Assembly: GCA_964522845.1 (NCBI GenBank)
Contig: CAZFZQ010000001.1
Location: forward strand, 5,415-69,414
Reading direction: 5' to 3'
Source of the DNA: CAZFZQ01 sp964522845
GTDB taxonomy: Bacteria > Patescibacteriota > Patescibacteriia > GCA-002772895
DNA length: 64,000 bases
Position 1 is the first letter of the stretch; each line of letters starts with the position of its first letter. The position numbers and the translations under genes are program-made. Below the pieces are notes generated by a model, which searched no databases, was not told the DNA's origin, and worked only from the letters and a program-made list of their open reading frames with translations. Shown here in pieces: positions 9,610-19,643 of the stretch.

Positions 9610-10473
9610 ATGCAACATTTTAGCATTATTTTGCCTTCATATAATGAGGACGAGGGTATCAAAAGGGTAATAAATGAAATAAGGTCGTTGGGAGAACGGG
9701 AAAATTTTGTGTTTGAAATAATTGTTGTTGACGACGGTTCAACAGACAATACGGCGGAAACCGCTAAGAATCTCGGTGCAAAGATTATTTCTCATCCTAT
9801 AAACATCGGTTACGGGCGGTCGCTTAAAGACGGCATCATGGCGGCGGCCAATGACAATATTATTATCGCCGACGCTGACGGTACCTACCCAATAAAAGAA
9901 ATTTCCAAATTAATAAAAGAATTTGAGCGGGGCTTTGACATGGTGGTGGGCGCCAGGCAGGGCAAGGAATACCGCGGCACATTCTTTAAGATGCCGGCGC
10001 GGTATTTTTTTAAATTATTGTCAGAATTCGCGGCCGGCCAAAAAATACCGGATATCAACAGCGGCTTAAGAGTTTTCAAAAAAAGCGTAGCTTTGCAATA
10101 CTTTGATATTCTATGTAATGGTTTCAGCTTCACCACAACCATCACTCTGTCATATCTTTTAACCGGCCGTTTGATTAAGTATGTCCCGATTGAATATCAT
10201 AAAAGAGTCGGAAATTCTAAGGTGCGATATTTCCGAGACACTTTAAGAACTTTACAAATAATAGTTGAGGCGATTCTCTATTTTAATCCGATAAAGATTT
10301 TTTTGGCTCTGTCGGCGCTGGTGTTGTTGTTTGGATTTTTTATTTTGATATTTGGAATTATTTTTCACATCCGCACATTCTTTGATTTGTTCGCTTATTC
10401 CGTTATTGGTTCGGTAATTATTTTTGCCATGGGGCTTCAAGCTGATCTCTTGCGCCGAATTAAAGAAAAATAA
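9610..10473 (+). CDS. GT2 glycosyltransferase, polyprenyl-phosphate type
   Basis: The start is at 9610 (MQHFSIILPSYNEDEG). The GT-A domain carries VVDDGSTDNTAET and IIADADGTYP (the DxD equivalent). Two or three hydrophobic helices occupy about residues 225-287. It is a second enzyme of the dolichol/undecaprenyl-phosphate sugar synthase type, distinct from its upstream neighbour. A 78-base spacer separates the two; I see no promoter or terminator in it. Confidence 0.83.
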   Translation: MQHFSIILPSYNEDEGIKRVINEIRSLGERENFVFEIIVVDDGSTDNTAETAKNLGAKIISHPINIGYGRSLKDGIMAAANDNIIIADADGTYPIKEISKLIKEFERGFDMVVGARQGKEYRGTFFKMPARYFFKLLSEFAAGQKIPDINSGLRVFKKSVALQYFDILCNGFSFTTTITLSYLLTGRLIKYVPIEYHKRVGNSKVRYFRDTLRTLQIIVEAILYFNPIKIFLALSALVLLFGFFILIFGIIFHIRTFFDLFAYSVIGSVIIFAMGLQADLLRRIKEK

Positions 10474-10480
10474 TTTTTTT

Positions 10481-11662
10481 ATGGAAAGATTATTATTGAT
10501 CAATCCGCCGGCAAAAGAAAAGATTATCAGAGATTATTATTGCGGCCACTTCGTGAAGGGGGACTATTTTTGGTCGCCAGTTGATTTAGTGATGTTGTCG
10601 CGCCTTGATGATTATGAAATTAAGGTTATTGATTTTATGGTGGAATGCGATATTGATGCGGAATTAGAAAAAGCTAAAATGTTCCGCCCCAACGTAATTA
10701 TCGGTATGGTTTGGGAAAAGATCTACAAAGAAGATGCTGATTTTTTAAAAAAATTGCAAGAATCAACCGGGGCTGAAAGACTGCTTTTCATCGGCGATGT
10801 AACAAAATTCAATTCGCCCAAATTGCAAGAGTTGGGCATAGAAAGCGATTTTGTAAAAAGTTTTTATCATCTTGAAAATGCCGGTTTGGGGAAATTTTCC
10901 TTGCCCAGACACCATCTTTTTCCTCTCGCGAAATATTCAATGCCTTATTCATTGAGGGGAAAAGTGGCCACGGTTTTAACAGCGTATGCCTGCCCCTTTA
11001 AATGTCGGTTTTGCAATTCAGGTTCGTATCCTTACGAGGAGAGGCCGCTTAGAGAAGTGATGGAAGAATTAAAGGAAATAAAAAAAATGGGAGTCAAAGA
11101 AATATATTTTCGCGATTTTACTTTTACGGCAAACGAAGAGAGAGTACGCGAATTATGTCGGATGATGATTGAAAAAAGGTTTGAGTTTGACTGGAGTTGT
11201 GATGGCCGGGTAAATGTATCTTTGGAAACGCTGGAGTTAATGAAGCGGGCGGGTTGTTATCTTATATTTTTTGGCGTGGAGACGGCGGACGATTGTCTTT
11301 TGCTTGAGATGCGCAAGGGGATTACAGTTGCGATGATCAAAGACACTTTTTTGCGGTGTAAAAAATTGGGCATCAAGGTTTTAGCCAGTTTTATTATTGG
11401 CCTTCCAAACTCAAACGACAGTGATCTTGAAAAAACTTTGGAGTTTGCCAAAAAATATTGTGACTACGCAAGTTTTAACGTTTTTGAAAATAGGGTTGGC
11501 GCCGATTTAAAATTTGATAAAGGATCGGTTGATCGGACAAGGGCGATAGAAAAAGAATTTTATTTCCGGCCGGGTTATATTTTCCGCCAGTTATTGTCAA
11601 TCAAAACGATTTTTCAATTTAAAAATTTTATGAAAAACGGTTTCGCCATTTTTAAAAAGTAA
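10481..11662 (+). CDS. B12-binding radical SAM protein
   Basis: The chosen ATG at 10481 follows the previous stop by 7 bases; upstream in-frame starts lie inside the GT2 gene. The ~393-residue protein has a shortened N-terminal B12-binding-like domain and a radical SAM core with Cys171, Cys175 and Cys178 (CPFKCRFC). FFGVETADD and ASFIIGLP follow, as usual in the family. The conserved GGxH(A/P) loop of the B12 domain is hard to see, so cobalamin use is uncertain. A glycan or lipid methylation role is inferred from the setting. Confidence 0.75.
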   Translation: MERLLLINPPAKEKIIRDYYCGHFVKGDYFWSPVDLVMLSRLDDYEIKVIDFMVECDIDAELEKAKMFRPNVIIGMVWEKIYKEDADFLKKLQESTGAERLLFIGDVTKFNSPKLQELGIESDFVKSFYHLENAGLGKFSLPRHHLFPLAKYSMPYSLRGKVATVLTAYACPFKCRFCNSGSYPYEERPLREVMEELKEIKKMGVKEIYFRDFTFTANEERVRELCRMMIEKRFEFDWSCDGRVNVSLETLELMKRAGCYLIFFGVETADDCLLLEMRKGITVAMIKDTFLRCKKLGIKVLASFIIGLPNSNDSDLEKTLEFAKKYCDYASFNVFENRVGADLKFDKGSVDRTRAIEKEFYFRPGYIFRQLLSIKTIFQFKNFMKNGFAIFKK

Positions 11663-11688
11663 ACATAAGAAAATTTAAAATTATATTT

Positions 11689-12381
11689 GTGGAAGATAAA
11701 TTTTTTAGCAAAATAAAACACAGCACCATGCAAAAAACCCCGCAGTTTTATGAATTTTTGCGTTATGTTTTTGGTGCGGTTTTTGTGGGCAAGGATGTTG
11801 TGGGCGCAATAAAAGAAATACCTTTGAATAGCAAGATTATCAATTTAGGATCCGGTGCCAAAAAAGTCAGAAAAGACGTGATAAACGTTGATATTTTTCC
11901 TTCAGCAAGAGTGGATGTGGTGGCGGATGCAAAAAATTTGCCGTTTGCCAATGATTCCATGGATGCGGCTATTGCTGAACAGCTTTTGGAACACGTTTCC
12001 GATCCGCAAAAAGTTGTTGATGAAATATACAGAGTCTTGAAACCTGGCGGCACGGTTTATATTAGCACGCCTTTTATGATTGGTTACCATTCCATGCCGA
12101 ATGATTATTATCGCTGGACATTAGACGGGCTTAAAGAATTAATGAAAAACTTTAAAGAGTCGGAATCGGGGATGAGATGCGGTCCCACATCGGCGCTGGT
12201 GGCGATTTTAAGCGAGTGGCTGGCGTCATTTTTGTCTTTTGGCATAAAATTTTTATATCAAATATTCTTGCCGGTTTTTATTCTTGTTTTGGCGCCGCTT
12301 AAAATTCTGGATTTTTTTATTTACAGATATAAAAGTTTTGATAAAATCGCGTTAGCTTTTTATTTTGTTGGTAAAAAATAA
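11689..12381 (+). CDS. SAM-dependent methyltransferase with membrane-associated C-terminus
   Basis: Translation probably begins at the GTG at 11689; an ATG at 11728 is an alternative. Motif I is degenerate (INLGSGAKK), followed by the acidic NVDIFPS loop, LLEHVSDP and LKPGGTVYISTPF. The last ~50 residues form a long hydrophobic stretch. The protein is a clear paralogue of the one at 22634-23509: they share NLGSG, RKDVINVD, DYYRW, ILSEWLA and LSFGIK in the same order. Duplication within the cluster suggests two related substrates. Confidence 0.75.
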   Translation: MEDKFFSKIKHSTMQKTPQFYEFLRYVFGAVFVGKDVVGAIKEIPLNSKIINLGSGAKKVRKDVINVDIFPSARVDVVADAKNLPFANDSMDAAIAEQLLEHVSDPQKVVDEIYRVLKPGGTVYISTPFMIGYHSMPNDYYRWTLDGLKELMKNFKESESGMRCGPTSALVAILSEWLASFLSFGIKFLYQIFLPVFILVLAPLKILDFFIYRYKSFDKIALAFYFVGKK

Positions 12382-12386
12382 GCTTT

Positions 12387-13805
12387 ATGAAAATATTATT
12401 AGTCACGCCGCCATACGACTTATGGAAACAAGGGTATGGCTCAAAAAGAATATTGAGGGCGGGATTTTTTCCGCCGCTGGGAATCGGTTATTTGGCCGCG
12501 CCCTTGCTTAAAAAAGGACATCAGATAAAAATAGTTGACGCCCCTCCTTTGGCTTACAAAAATGAAGACATCTTGCGCGAGGCGCTTCTGTTTAACGCCA
12601 ACATTGTTGGAGTTTCATCGCTTACCGCTTCGGCCGCTGAGGCCTACGATTTGATAAAATTTTTAAAAGAAAAGATGCCCGGCGTTTCAATTATATTAGG
12701 AGGCATGCACGCCACTTGTTTTCCGGAAATGACTTTTGAAAAAGTTCCTAATCTGGACTGCTTGGTTTATGGAGAAGGGGAAAAAGCATTTGAAGAGATT
12801 GTGGAATCGATTGAACAGACTGGAAAAATTAGAGACGATATCTCAAGCACTTGGATGAAATTGCCTTCCGGCGAATTAAGAAAGAATCCGCCGGCCGAGC
12901 CCATCATGAATTTGGACGAGATATTGCCGCCGGCTTGGGAGCTTTATGACCATAAAATTTATCGTCCTTTGCCTTTGCAATATAAAAAGTGGCCGGTTGC
13001 CAATATTATTACTTCGCGGGGCTGCCCTTGGGGGCGGTGTACATTTTGTTTTGAATCGGGCCGGGCGTCACAGAAATACAGGAGATGCAGCCCCCAAAGA
13101 GCCATAGAAGAAATAAAAACACTGGTTTTAAATTTTGGAATACAAGAAGTGACTTTTTGGGATGATAATTTTTTAATTAATGAGCAGTGGGTTAATGAAT
13201 TTTGCGATTTATTGGATAAAGAAAAAATAGATATTCCTTGGTCGGCTTGCGCCCGCGTTAATACGGTAAGCAAGTCAATGCTGGAGCGTGCCAAAAAAGC
13301 TGGTTGTTGGTGTATTTTTTATGGATTTGAAACCGGAAACGCGGATTTGCTTTTGAGGATAAAAAAAGGCGCGACTTTGGAGCAGGCGGAGCAAGCAGTC
13401 GGCTGGACGCACGGGCTTGAAATTGATACGCGCGGTTCGTTCATGCTGGCTTTGCCCGGTGAGACGCCGGAAAAAGCCATGAACACCATTAAATTCGCCA
13501 TTAAGCTTAATGTAACTTTTGCGCAATTTTTGAATACTTATCCGGAATGGGGAACGGAGCTTCATGACGACGCAATTAAAAGCGGAAAAATAATGCATTT
13601 ATATAAAGGCAGAACAGCGGTAACTTACGTTCCCGATGGTTATAAAAATGCCGAGGAAGTCAGGATGATGCAAAAAAAAGCATACCATTTATTTTATTAC
13701 AGGTGGTCATTTATTGCCAAACATTTGCAAAGATTGATAAAAAATCCGCGGCTTATCAAACAATACTGGGATGGCATTAAATACGTTTTGGGAGTAAGCT
13801 CGTAA
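12387..13805 (+). CDS. B12-binding radical SAM protein with a CX4CX2C cluster motif
   Basis: The 472-residue protein has an N-terminal cobalamin-binding-like domain (ILGGMHATCFPE, LVYGEGEKAF). In the radical SAM core the cluster cysteines are Cys213, Cys218 and Cys221 in GCPWGRCTFC, so the first spacing is four residues instead of three. The rest is typical: FYGFETGN, MLALPGETPE. It starts 6 bases after the methyltransferase stop. The altered spacing is in frame and not a sequencing gap. The function is unknown; glycan or lipid tailoring is inferred. Confidence 0.8.
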   Translation: MKILLVTPPYDLWKQGYGSKRILRAGFFPPLGIGYLAAPLLKKGHQIKIVDAPPLAYKNEDILREALLFNANIVGVSSLTASAAEAYDLIKFLKEKMPGVSIILGGMHATCFPEMTFEKVPNLDCLVYGEGEKAFEEIVESIEQTGKIRDDISSTWMKLPSGELRKNPPAEPIMNLDEILPPAWELYDHKIYRPLPLQYKKWPVANIITSRGCPWGRCTFCFESGRASQKYRRCSPQRAIEEIKTLVLNFGIQEVTFWDDNFLINEQWVNEFCDLLDKEKIDIPWSACARVNTVSKSMLERAKKAGCWCIFYGFETGNADLLLRIKKGATLEQAEQAVGWTHGLEIDTRGSFMLALPGETPEKAMNTIKFAIKLNVTFAQFLNTYPEWGTELHDDAIKSGKIMHLYKGRTAVTYVPDGYKNAEEVRMMQKKAYHLFYYRWSFIAKHLQRLIKNPRLIKQYWDGIKYVLGVSS

Positions 13806-13814
13806 AATTATCGT

Positions 13815-15512
13815 ATGAGGTTTTTAAAAAATAATTGGATTTTGATATTGATTTTGGCCACGGCTTTTGTTTTGCGCTTTGTGGGCATTTTTTATGGCTA
13901 CCCCCTGATTTTAGCTGGCGACGAAACCCCGACTCTGCTGGCGAGTTTGAAAATGATCGGAACGCATTCGTTACGAGCGGCCACGCCGGGCTATTATTAT
14001 CCCGCGTTATTATCTTATATTTATTTGCCTTTTTTGGTTATTTTTTTGGGATTTGGGCGGTTGTTTGGACTTTTTTCTGATATTAAAGCAATGCAAGAAG
14101 CGGTATTTTTTAATTTAGGAATTTTTATTCCTGTTGTCAGATTTGTAAGCGTCTTTTTAGGGACACTATCCGTTTATCTTTCATATAAAATAACGCGCCT
14201 GCTGTTTAATGATAAAAAAACAGGTTTGCTCGCGGCTTTTTTTGTGACCATAAGTTATTTTAATGTAAGCAATGCTCATTTTGCGCAAACCTGGACGGCG
14301 CAAACTTTTTTTATCCTTTTGGCACTGTATTTTGCCATAAAATTTTATAAAAAGGATAATCCTGGGGCAAAGGATTATATTTTTGGAGGACTGATTGTCG
14401 GCGTTGCCTTCGGGATTAATTTTGTCGGTATTCTAAGTTATTTTTGGTTTGTTCTGGCGCATTTTTTGCGAAATAAAAAAGACGGCTTTGTAAAAATTTT
14501 TATCAAAAACAAAAGTTTTTGGCTGATGAATTTATTTTTACTGTTGACGATGATTTTAGTTTATTATTTAAATCCCTACGGATTGAATAATTATCTTTCG
14601 AGGATTATGTATCCGAGTGCGGATGCGGCGGTAGGAATCGGGAACTCATCATATAAGCCTTTTAGTTTTAGTTTTTTAAAAGTTTTATGGTTTTATATAA
14701 AAAATACAGTGATACAAGAACCCGTTTTTTTTGCGCTGGCATTGGCGGGCAGTGTTTTTTTGTGGTTGCGAAATAAAATTATTTTTTATTTTTTGGTGTT
14801 ATGGGCTATCCTCTATTATTTAATGATTTCGCCTTTAACGGGAGCAATGGGAAGGTACATATTACCCGTAGTTCCGCTAATGGCGATTATTACGGCCGGA
14901 TTTATACAGGCAAGGTTTAGTGGTTTTTTAAATAAAAAAATTGTTTGGATATGTTTAATTATTATTTCTATCTATTCAATTTATTTTAGTATTTTATTTG
15001 ATATAAGAATGCTAAAACAAGACACGCGTGTTTTGGCGAGAAATTGGATTTTAGAAAATATTCCCTCCGGATCAATTATCAAAAACGAGTATTTCGGCGA
15101 AAGCTTGTATCTAATTGAGGATAAGCGGGGCATTAATTTGATAAAAGATAATCGGCCGGAATTGTTTTCTACAAAAAGAAAATATTTATTGAGTTTGTCG
15201 GACAAGGATTATCCGAAATCGAATTATTTTATCTCCGGCCTTTCTGACATTTCTCGGTTGGTGCCAAAATTTGATTATGTTATTTTGGCCGGTTTTGATA
15301 AAAATGATTTAAGCAAACAGGCGGAAGATTTGCCAAAAAACGCGGAATTGATTAAGGTTTTTTATCCGGTTAAAATTAAAGACAATTTATTACTTCAGCC
15401 TTCATTTAAAAAATTACAGTTTACCCCGGATAATTCTCAATTTAGGCCGTGGTTTCTTTTTGAGCAAGTGGATTATAATGGGCCTTATATAGAAATTTAT
15501 AAATTGCGATAA
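13815..15512 (+). CDS. Polytopic membrane glycosyltransferase-like protein (GT39-type)
   Basis: The 565 residues contain about ten membrane segments. A GDE motif (Gly35, Asp36, Glu37) follows the first helix, where GT39-family enzymes carry their catalytic acidic residues; a YYYPALLSYIYLP segment further on is also typical. The C-terminal ~150 residues are soluble. It is the third GT-C-like gene in 13 kb and lies in the same operon-like run, 9 bases after the B12 radical SAM gene. Confidence 0.68.
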   Translation: MRFLKNNWILILILATAFVLRFVGIFYGYPLILAGDETPTLLASLKMIGTHSLRAATPGYYYPALLSYIYLPFLVIFLGFGRLFGLFSDIKAMQEAVFFNLGIFIPVVRFVSVFLGTLSVYLSYKITRLLFNDKKTGLLAAFFVTISYFNVSNAHFAQTWTAQTFFILLALYFAIKFYKKDNPGAKDYIFGGLIVGVAFGINFVGILSYFWFVLAHFLRNKKDGFVKIFIKNKSFWLMNLFLLLTMILVYYLNPYGLNNYLSRIMYPSADAAVGIGNSSYKPFSFSFLKVLWFYIKNTVIQEPVFFALALAGSVFLWLRNKIIFYFLVLWAILYYLMISPLTGAMGRYILPVVPLMAIITAGFIQARFSGFLNKKIVWICLIIISIYSIYFSILFDIRMLKQDTRVLARNWILENIPSGSIIKNEYFGESLYLIEDKRGINLIKDNRPELFSTKRKYLLSLSDKDYPKSNYFISGLSDISRLVPKFDYVILAGFDKNDLSKQAEDLPKNAELIKVFYPVKIKDNLLLQPSFKKLQFTPDNSQFRPWFLFEQVDYNGPYIEIYKLR

Positions 15513-15548
15513 TATTCATGCTTGCATAAAATCAAAATTTGGATTAAT

Positions 15549-16721
15549 ATGAAATTACTTTTGGTAAATTACGAATTTCCACCGGTGGGAGGGGGTGCGG
15601 GGAGGGTAATGGAAAGCCTCGCCAGGGAATTTGCAAAAAAAAATGAAGTAACGGTTTTTACGTCTTGGTATAAAGGTGAAAGAAGATTTGAAGATAAAGA
15701 TGGATTTGAGATACGCAGGATTAATGTTTTTAGGAAAAGGAAGGATTGTTGCGGTTTTTTTGGGATGTTTTTATTTTTAGCTTTAAGTATTTTTCCATTG
15801 ATTAAATTAGTTAAAAAAAATAGACCGGATGTTATTGTTTGTCATTTTGCCGCCCCCGTTGGGCCGCTGGGTTATGTGTTGTACAAATTATTCAAAATTC
15901 CCTATGTGATACACACCCATGGTGGTGACATTCCGGGGTTTATACCCGAACAGACGGGAGTCGTGTTTTCTTATATAAAATGGTTGATGAAGCCGATATG
16001 GGATAACGCAAAAATAGTTATTAATAATAGTTGGGGCGCCGAAAATTTGGCTAGAGAAAGTTTTCCTAACGCCAAATTGACACACATTAGAAATGGGATC
16101 GATTTGAAGGATTTTCAAAAAATTAAAAGTATTTATCATAGAAATAATAATATTGATGATAAGTTGAGATTAATAACAATAGGCCGGATAGCGGTTCAAA
16201 AAGGACTCAAATATTTGATTGACGCCCTAAAAGATCTTAAAAATAGGGGTAATTATAACATTGAGTGTATAATTATAGGCGATGGAGAGTTGCGGCAAGA
16301 GTTGGATAGACAAATTGAAAACGCCGGTTTGCAAGGGATTGTAGAAATAACGGGATGGCTCAACCACGATGAGGTTATTAGACGCCTGCTTGATTCGGAT
16401 ATATATGTTTCTCCCTCGATTAATGAGGGCATGTCCCTTGCTTTATTAGAGGCGATGGCCTGCGATTTGCCGGTTGTTGTTACGGATGTTATAGGGAATA
16501 ATGAAGTGGTTGAAGACGGTTTGACCGGTTTCTTGGTGCAAGCGCGCGACTCTGTTGCGATGGCAACTGCATTGCAAAAGTTAATTGAAAATTATGATTT
16601 GCAAAATAAATTTATTGATAATATACGAAAAAGTATAGAAAATTATTCCTGGGAAATAATAGCGAAGGAACATCTTGTTTTATATGAAAATATCATCTTA
16701 CGGAGCAATAACAAAGATTAA
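15549..16721 (+). CDS. GT4-family glycosyltransferase
   Basis: I choose the ATG at 15549 because MKLLLVNYEFPPVGGGAG is a typical GT4 N-terminus; the frame extends 27 bases further up without a good start. Two Rossmann domains are visible: the N-terminal half with HTHGGD, and the C-terminal half with TIGRIAVQKG, IIGDGEL and INEGMSLALLEAMACD. GT4 enzymes extend a lipid-linked glycan in the cytoplasm with retention of configuration. The end overlaps the next gene by about 38 bases, unusually long for this cluster. Confidence 0.88.
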   Translation: MKLLLVNYEFPPVGGGAGRVMESLAREFAKKNEVTVFTSWYKGERRFEDKDGFEIRRINVFRKRKDCCGFFGMFLFLALSIFPLIKLVKKNRPDVIVCHFAAPVGPLGYVLYKLFKIPYVIHTHGGDIPGFIPEQTGVVFSYIKWLMKPIWDNAKIVINNSWGAENLARESFPNAKLTHIRNGIDLKDFQKIKSIYHRNNNIDDKLRLITIGRIAVQKGLKYLIDALKDLKNRGNYNIECIIIGDGELRQELDRQIENAGLQGIVEITGWLNHDEVIRRLLDSDIYVSPSINEGMSLALLEAMACDLPVVVTDVIGNNEVVEDGLTGFLVQARDSVAMATALQKLIENYDLQNKFIDNIRKSIENYSWEIIAKEHLVLYENIILRSNNKD

Positions 16722-17850
16722 GAGCATAATTTTTTCTAATCGTTTGCAGGGTATTGGCGACTATGGATTAAGGGACGCATTGTTGGTTGCTTATAAAATT
16801 ATTCAACTCAAGGGATTTGGGCCAATATTTTCGTATTTAAAATATATTATTGTTCCAAAAGAATCGGTCGTGAAAACTTTGCCTTTTGAAATGGTTTGTT
16901 ATGTTACGTCAAAGTGTAATCTGCAATGTTCTTATTGTTGTTTTGGCATATCAGAGCAGAGTTTATTGCGCCGAATGGATGGTTTCCAAGAAATTTTAGA
17001 AGGTCGTGATATGACGATTGATAATTTTAAGCGGTTGGCGGCGCTACCCGTCTTTAAAAATGCGGTAGCGTTGGTTTTGTCCGGCGGAGAGCCGCTTCTA
17101 AATGTTGATTTTTTTAAAATTGTTAATTATGCAAAAGATAAATTTCCGCTCATACATTTAACTACAAACGGAACACTGCTTGATATTTTTTTTGAAGAAA
17201 TATTAAATTCCCCATTGACGCATATTAATATTAGTATGGATGCTTCCTCGCCGGAAGATTATGAAAAAATGAGACGATGCGATGGGGGGAGGGAGCTATT
17301 TAATAAGATTACCGAATCCGTTAAACGGCTGGTAAAAGAGAAACAACGGCGAAAGAAAAATCTAAGAATATTATTATCTTTTGTTGTTGGCAAAATGAAT
17401 TATAAGAAAATTGAAGAAATGGTTAAATTTAGTGAGAATGTGGGTGCGGATGCGATTAATTTGCAAAATGTCTGCGGATTTAATTGTAAAGAACTGTCTC
17501 GCGAGACACTGATGTCGGGAGATGAAGCTGTAAAAAAAGTAATAGGACAGATTAGGGCGCGGAACACAAAAATTCATATTATATATCCCAAGATCTGCTC
17601 ATCTGATAAAAGCATCCGCGGATGTCGGCAATGCTTTGATGCTATGACGGTAAATGCCGAAGGAGATGTTGGCCCCTGTTCCGTTATTGTACCACGCCGC
17701 AATTCCATATATGGTAATGTATTTGACGATACAAATATTTGGAATAGCGAATTTTATCAAAAATTAAGGAAACCGCTTTTAGATAAGGATGCGCCGCTTG
17801 CTTCCAGCTATTGCGAGGACTGCACTTTTTTACATAGTGATTTTTTTTAA
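16684..17850 (+). CDS. Radical SAM protein with SPASM-like C-terminus
   Basis: The start is the ATG at 16684 inside the end of the GT4 gene; a TTG at 16675 is possible. The 4Fe-4S motif is Cys78, Cys82, Cys85 (CNLQCSYC), followed by SGGEPLLN and HINISMDAS. The C-terminal part carries extra cysteines (GCRQCFDAM, GPCSVI, CEDC) of the SPASM kind that bind auxiliary clusters. This family includes peptide-modifying enzymes and sugar-modifying dehydrogenases. The glycan setting makes an aminosugar or lipid target as likely as a peptide. Confidence 0.8.
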   Translation: MKISSYGAITKIKSIIFSNRLQGIGDYGLRDALLVAYKIIQLKGFGPIFSYLKYIIVPKESVVKTLPFEMVCYVTSKCNLQCSYCCFGISEQSLLRRMDGFQEILEGRDMTIDNFKRLAALPVFKNAVALVLSGGEPLLNVDFFKIVNYAKDKFPLIHLTTNGTLLDIFFEEILNSPLTHINISMDASSPEDYEKMRRCDGGRELFNKITESVKRLVKEKQRRKKNLRILLSFVVGKMNYKKIEEMVKFSENVGADAINLQNVCGFNCKELSRETLMSGDEAVKKVIGQIRARNTKIHIIYPKICSSDKSIRGCRQCFDAMTVNAEGDVGPCSVIVPRRNSIYGNVFDDTNIWNSEFYQKLRKPLLDKDAPLASSYCEDCTFLHSDFF

Positions 17851-17852
17851 AT

Positions 17853-18560
17853 ATGAGAAAAGTAGATTATGAAAATATTTGGCTGAAGAAGTGGGGCGAT
17901 ATGCAGCAATATGGCCCATTCCATAGACATAGGCGGAGAATAATGAAAAAAATGCTGGAAGGATTAAGATTTGAGACTGTTTTGGATGCGGGCTGTGGCG
18001 AAGGATCAAATTTAAATTTTATTCGAATATTAAATGGGGGGGCAGAATTGACCGGATGCGATGTGTCGGAGCGGGCTTTGGTTTTGGCGCGAGAAAAGGC
18101 GCCATTTGCTGAATTTTATCTTTTTGATTGTGAAAAAGAAAAATTAGAAAAATCATTTGATTTGGTCATCTCCAGTGACGTAATGGAACATTTGGAAAAT
18201 GATGTCGCCGCAATTCAAAATTTATATGATATGACCGCAAGATATTGTCTCATTGGAACAATCAGCGGCAGAATGCGTGATTTTGAGGCGGATATAGGGC
18301 ATAAGAGAAATTATGCGATCGGTGAATTGGAGGAAAAAATGGGAAGAGCTGGTTTTAAGGTGTTGAAAAGAATTTATTGGGGCTGGCCGTTTTATTCGCC
18401 TCTTTATAGGAATTTTTTAAATCTTGGCGGTATTAATCAGTTAGCGGAAGGAAAGATGGGATTATTAAAAAAAATAGCGGCCATAGTATTGTTTATAATT
18501 TTTTTCTTGAATTCTTCGCAACGAGGGGATTCTGTCTTTGTTTTAGCAGAGAAAAGATAA
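17853..18560 (+). CDS. Class I SAM-dependent methyltransferase
   Basis: Motif I is VLDAGCGEGSN near residue 45. A GCDVSERAL acidic loop and LVISSDVMEHLEND follow. The 235-residue protein ends in a hydrophobic segment that may anchor it to the membrane. It starts 3 bases after one SPASM radical SAM gene and ends 6 bases before another, so the three are probably co-translated. The substrate is not known. Confidence 0.8.
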   Translation: MRKVDYENIWLKKWGDMQQYGPFHRHRRRIMKKMLEGLRFETVLDAGCGEGSNLNFIRILNGGAELTGCDVSERALVLAREKAPFAEFYLFDCEKEKLEKSFDLVISSDVMEHLENDVAAIQNLYDMTARYCLIGTISGRMRDFEADIGHKRNYAIGELEEKMGRAGFKVLKRIYWGWPFYSPLYRNFLNLGGINQLAEGKMGLLKKIAAIVLFIIFFLNSSQRGDSVFVLAEKR

Positions 18561-18566
18561 GTATTT

Positions 18567-19640
18567 ATGTCAATAATTAAAAAGGTTAAAACAGCTTGTA
18601 ATTGCATTGCCAAACCGATAGCATCGGGAGTTTTGCCGATTAAAATTCAAATTGAAACGGTTAATAATTGCAATCTACGGTGTATTTCTTGCTCGCGCGC
18701 CGATGCGGTTCGGACTCCGAAAATAATGGCTTACGAAAATTTTGTCCGTATCATTGATGAGATCGAGCCGATTTATATAACGCTTTCCGGTTTGGGAGAA
18801 AATTTATTAAATCCCAATCTTTGCCGCATGATACGGCATTGTACCGATAAAAAAATTTTTGTAAGCTCTATTTCCAACGGCGTTATTTTGGATAAATATT
18901 ATGCCGAATTATGCGATGCGGGACTTGATTTATTGAGCATTTCTTTGGACGCAACAGACAGGCAAACGTATTATAATATAAGAAGATTTGATGTTTTTGA
19001 TCAAGTAACGCACAATGTGCGCCTTCTGACCGACTATAAAAAAAAGTATCATCTGGTGAAGCCGAAAATCAGGGCAAGTTTTTGTTTGCAGAAGAATAAC
19101 ATTAATCAGGTAAGTGGTTTTTTGTCCCTCTGCCGGCAACTGGGGGTTGATGAGGCACATTTTCAGCCCTTACTTTTAGCAAATGTAAATGAACGAAAGA
19201 GCGATCTCGCCTCAATGCTGACTAAGGATTTATTGCGGGAAAAACTTACCTTAGCCGGAGAATTTGGAAAGACCTTGGGCATGGCGAATAATATTAATGA
19301 AATTTTAGATTATTTGGATATGTATTGGCGGCAATATGAATATAAGCCTGGTGATGTTATTAATAAATCAATATGCCTTAATCCCTGGTACGACGCTTTT
19401 ATTGATGTTGAAGGAAATATAAAGCCTTGTTGCAATTTTAGCTGGAGGCCGCAAAGCGGTATAATGGGTAATGTTATAAACGAAGGTGTTGTTGCGTGTT
19501 TTAATAATAAGCAATATAAATGGTTCAGGGCTGCTATAAAAAGAGGGGAAAAACCATTTGAGGAATGTGAGGCCTGCAATCCCATAGACATCCGGCGTAT
19601 TATAAGATGGGCAAGAAATGCTATTTATAATTTTTTTTAA
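18567..19640 (+). CDS. Radical SAM protein with SPASM domain
   Basis: The cluster cysteines are Cys35, Cys39 and Cys42 (CNLRCISC). SGLGENLLNP stands at the place of the usual GGEP motif, and LDLLSISLDAT follows. The C-terminus has SPASM-type cysteines (CLNPWYDAF, KPCCNFSW, CEACN). The 357-residue length is normal for short SPASM proteins. It lies next to another SPASM gene with a 3-base spacer. A stepwise modification of one substrate by the three proteins is conceivable but unproven. Confidence 0.8.
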   Translation: MSIIKKVKTACNCIAKPIASGVLPIKIQIETVNNCNLRCISCSRADAVRTPKIMAYENFVRIIDEIEPIYITLSGLGENLLNPNLCRMIRHCTDKKIFVSSISNGVILDKYYAELCDAGLDLLSISLDATDRQTYYNIRRFDVFDQVTHNVRLLTDYKKKYHLVKPKIRASFCLQKNNINQVSGFLSLCRQLGVDEAHFQPLLLANVNERKSDLASMLTKDLLREKLTLAGEFGKTLGMANNINEILDYLDMYWRQYEYKPGDVINKSICLNPWYDAFIDVEGNIKPCCNFSWRPQSGIMGNVINEGVVACFNNKQYKWFRAAIKRGEKPFEECEACNPIDIRRIIRWARNAIYNFF

Positions 19641-19643
19641 TTT

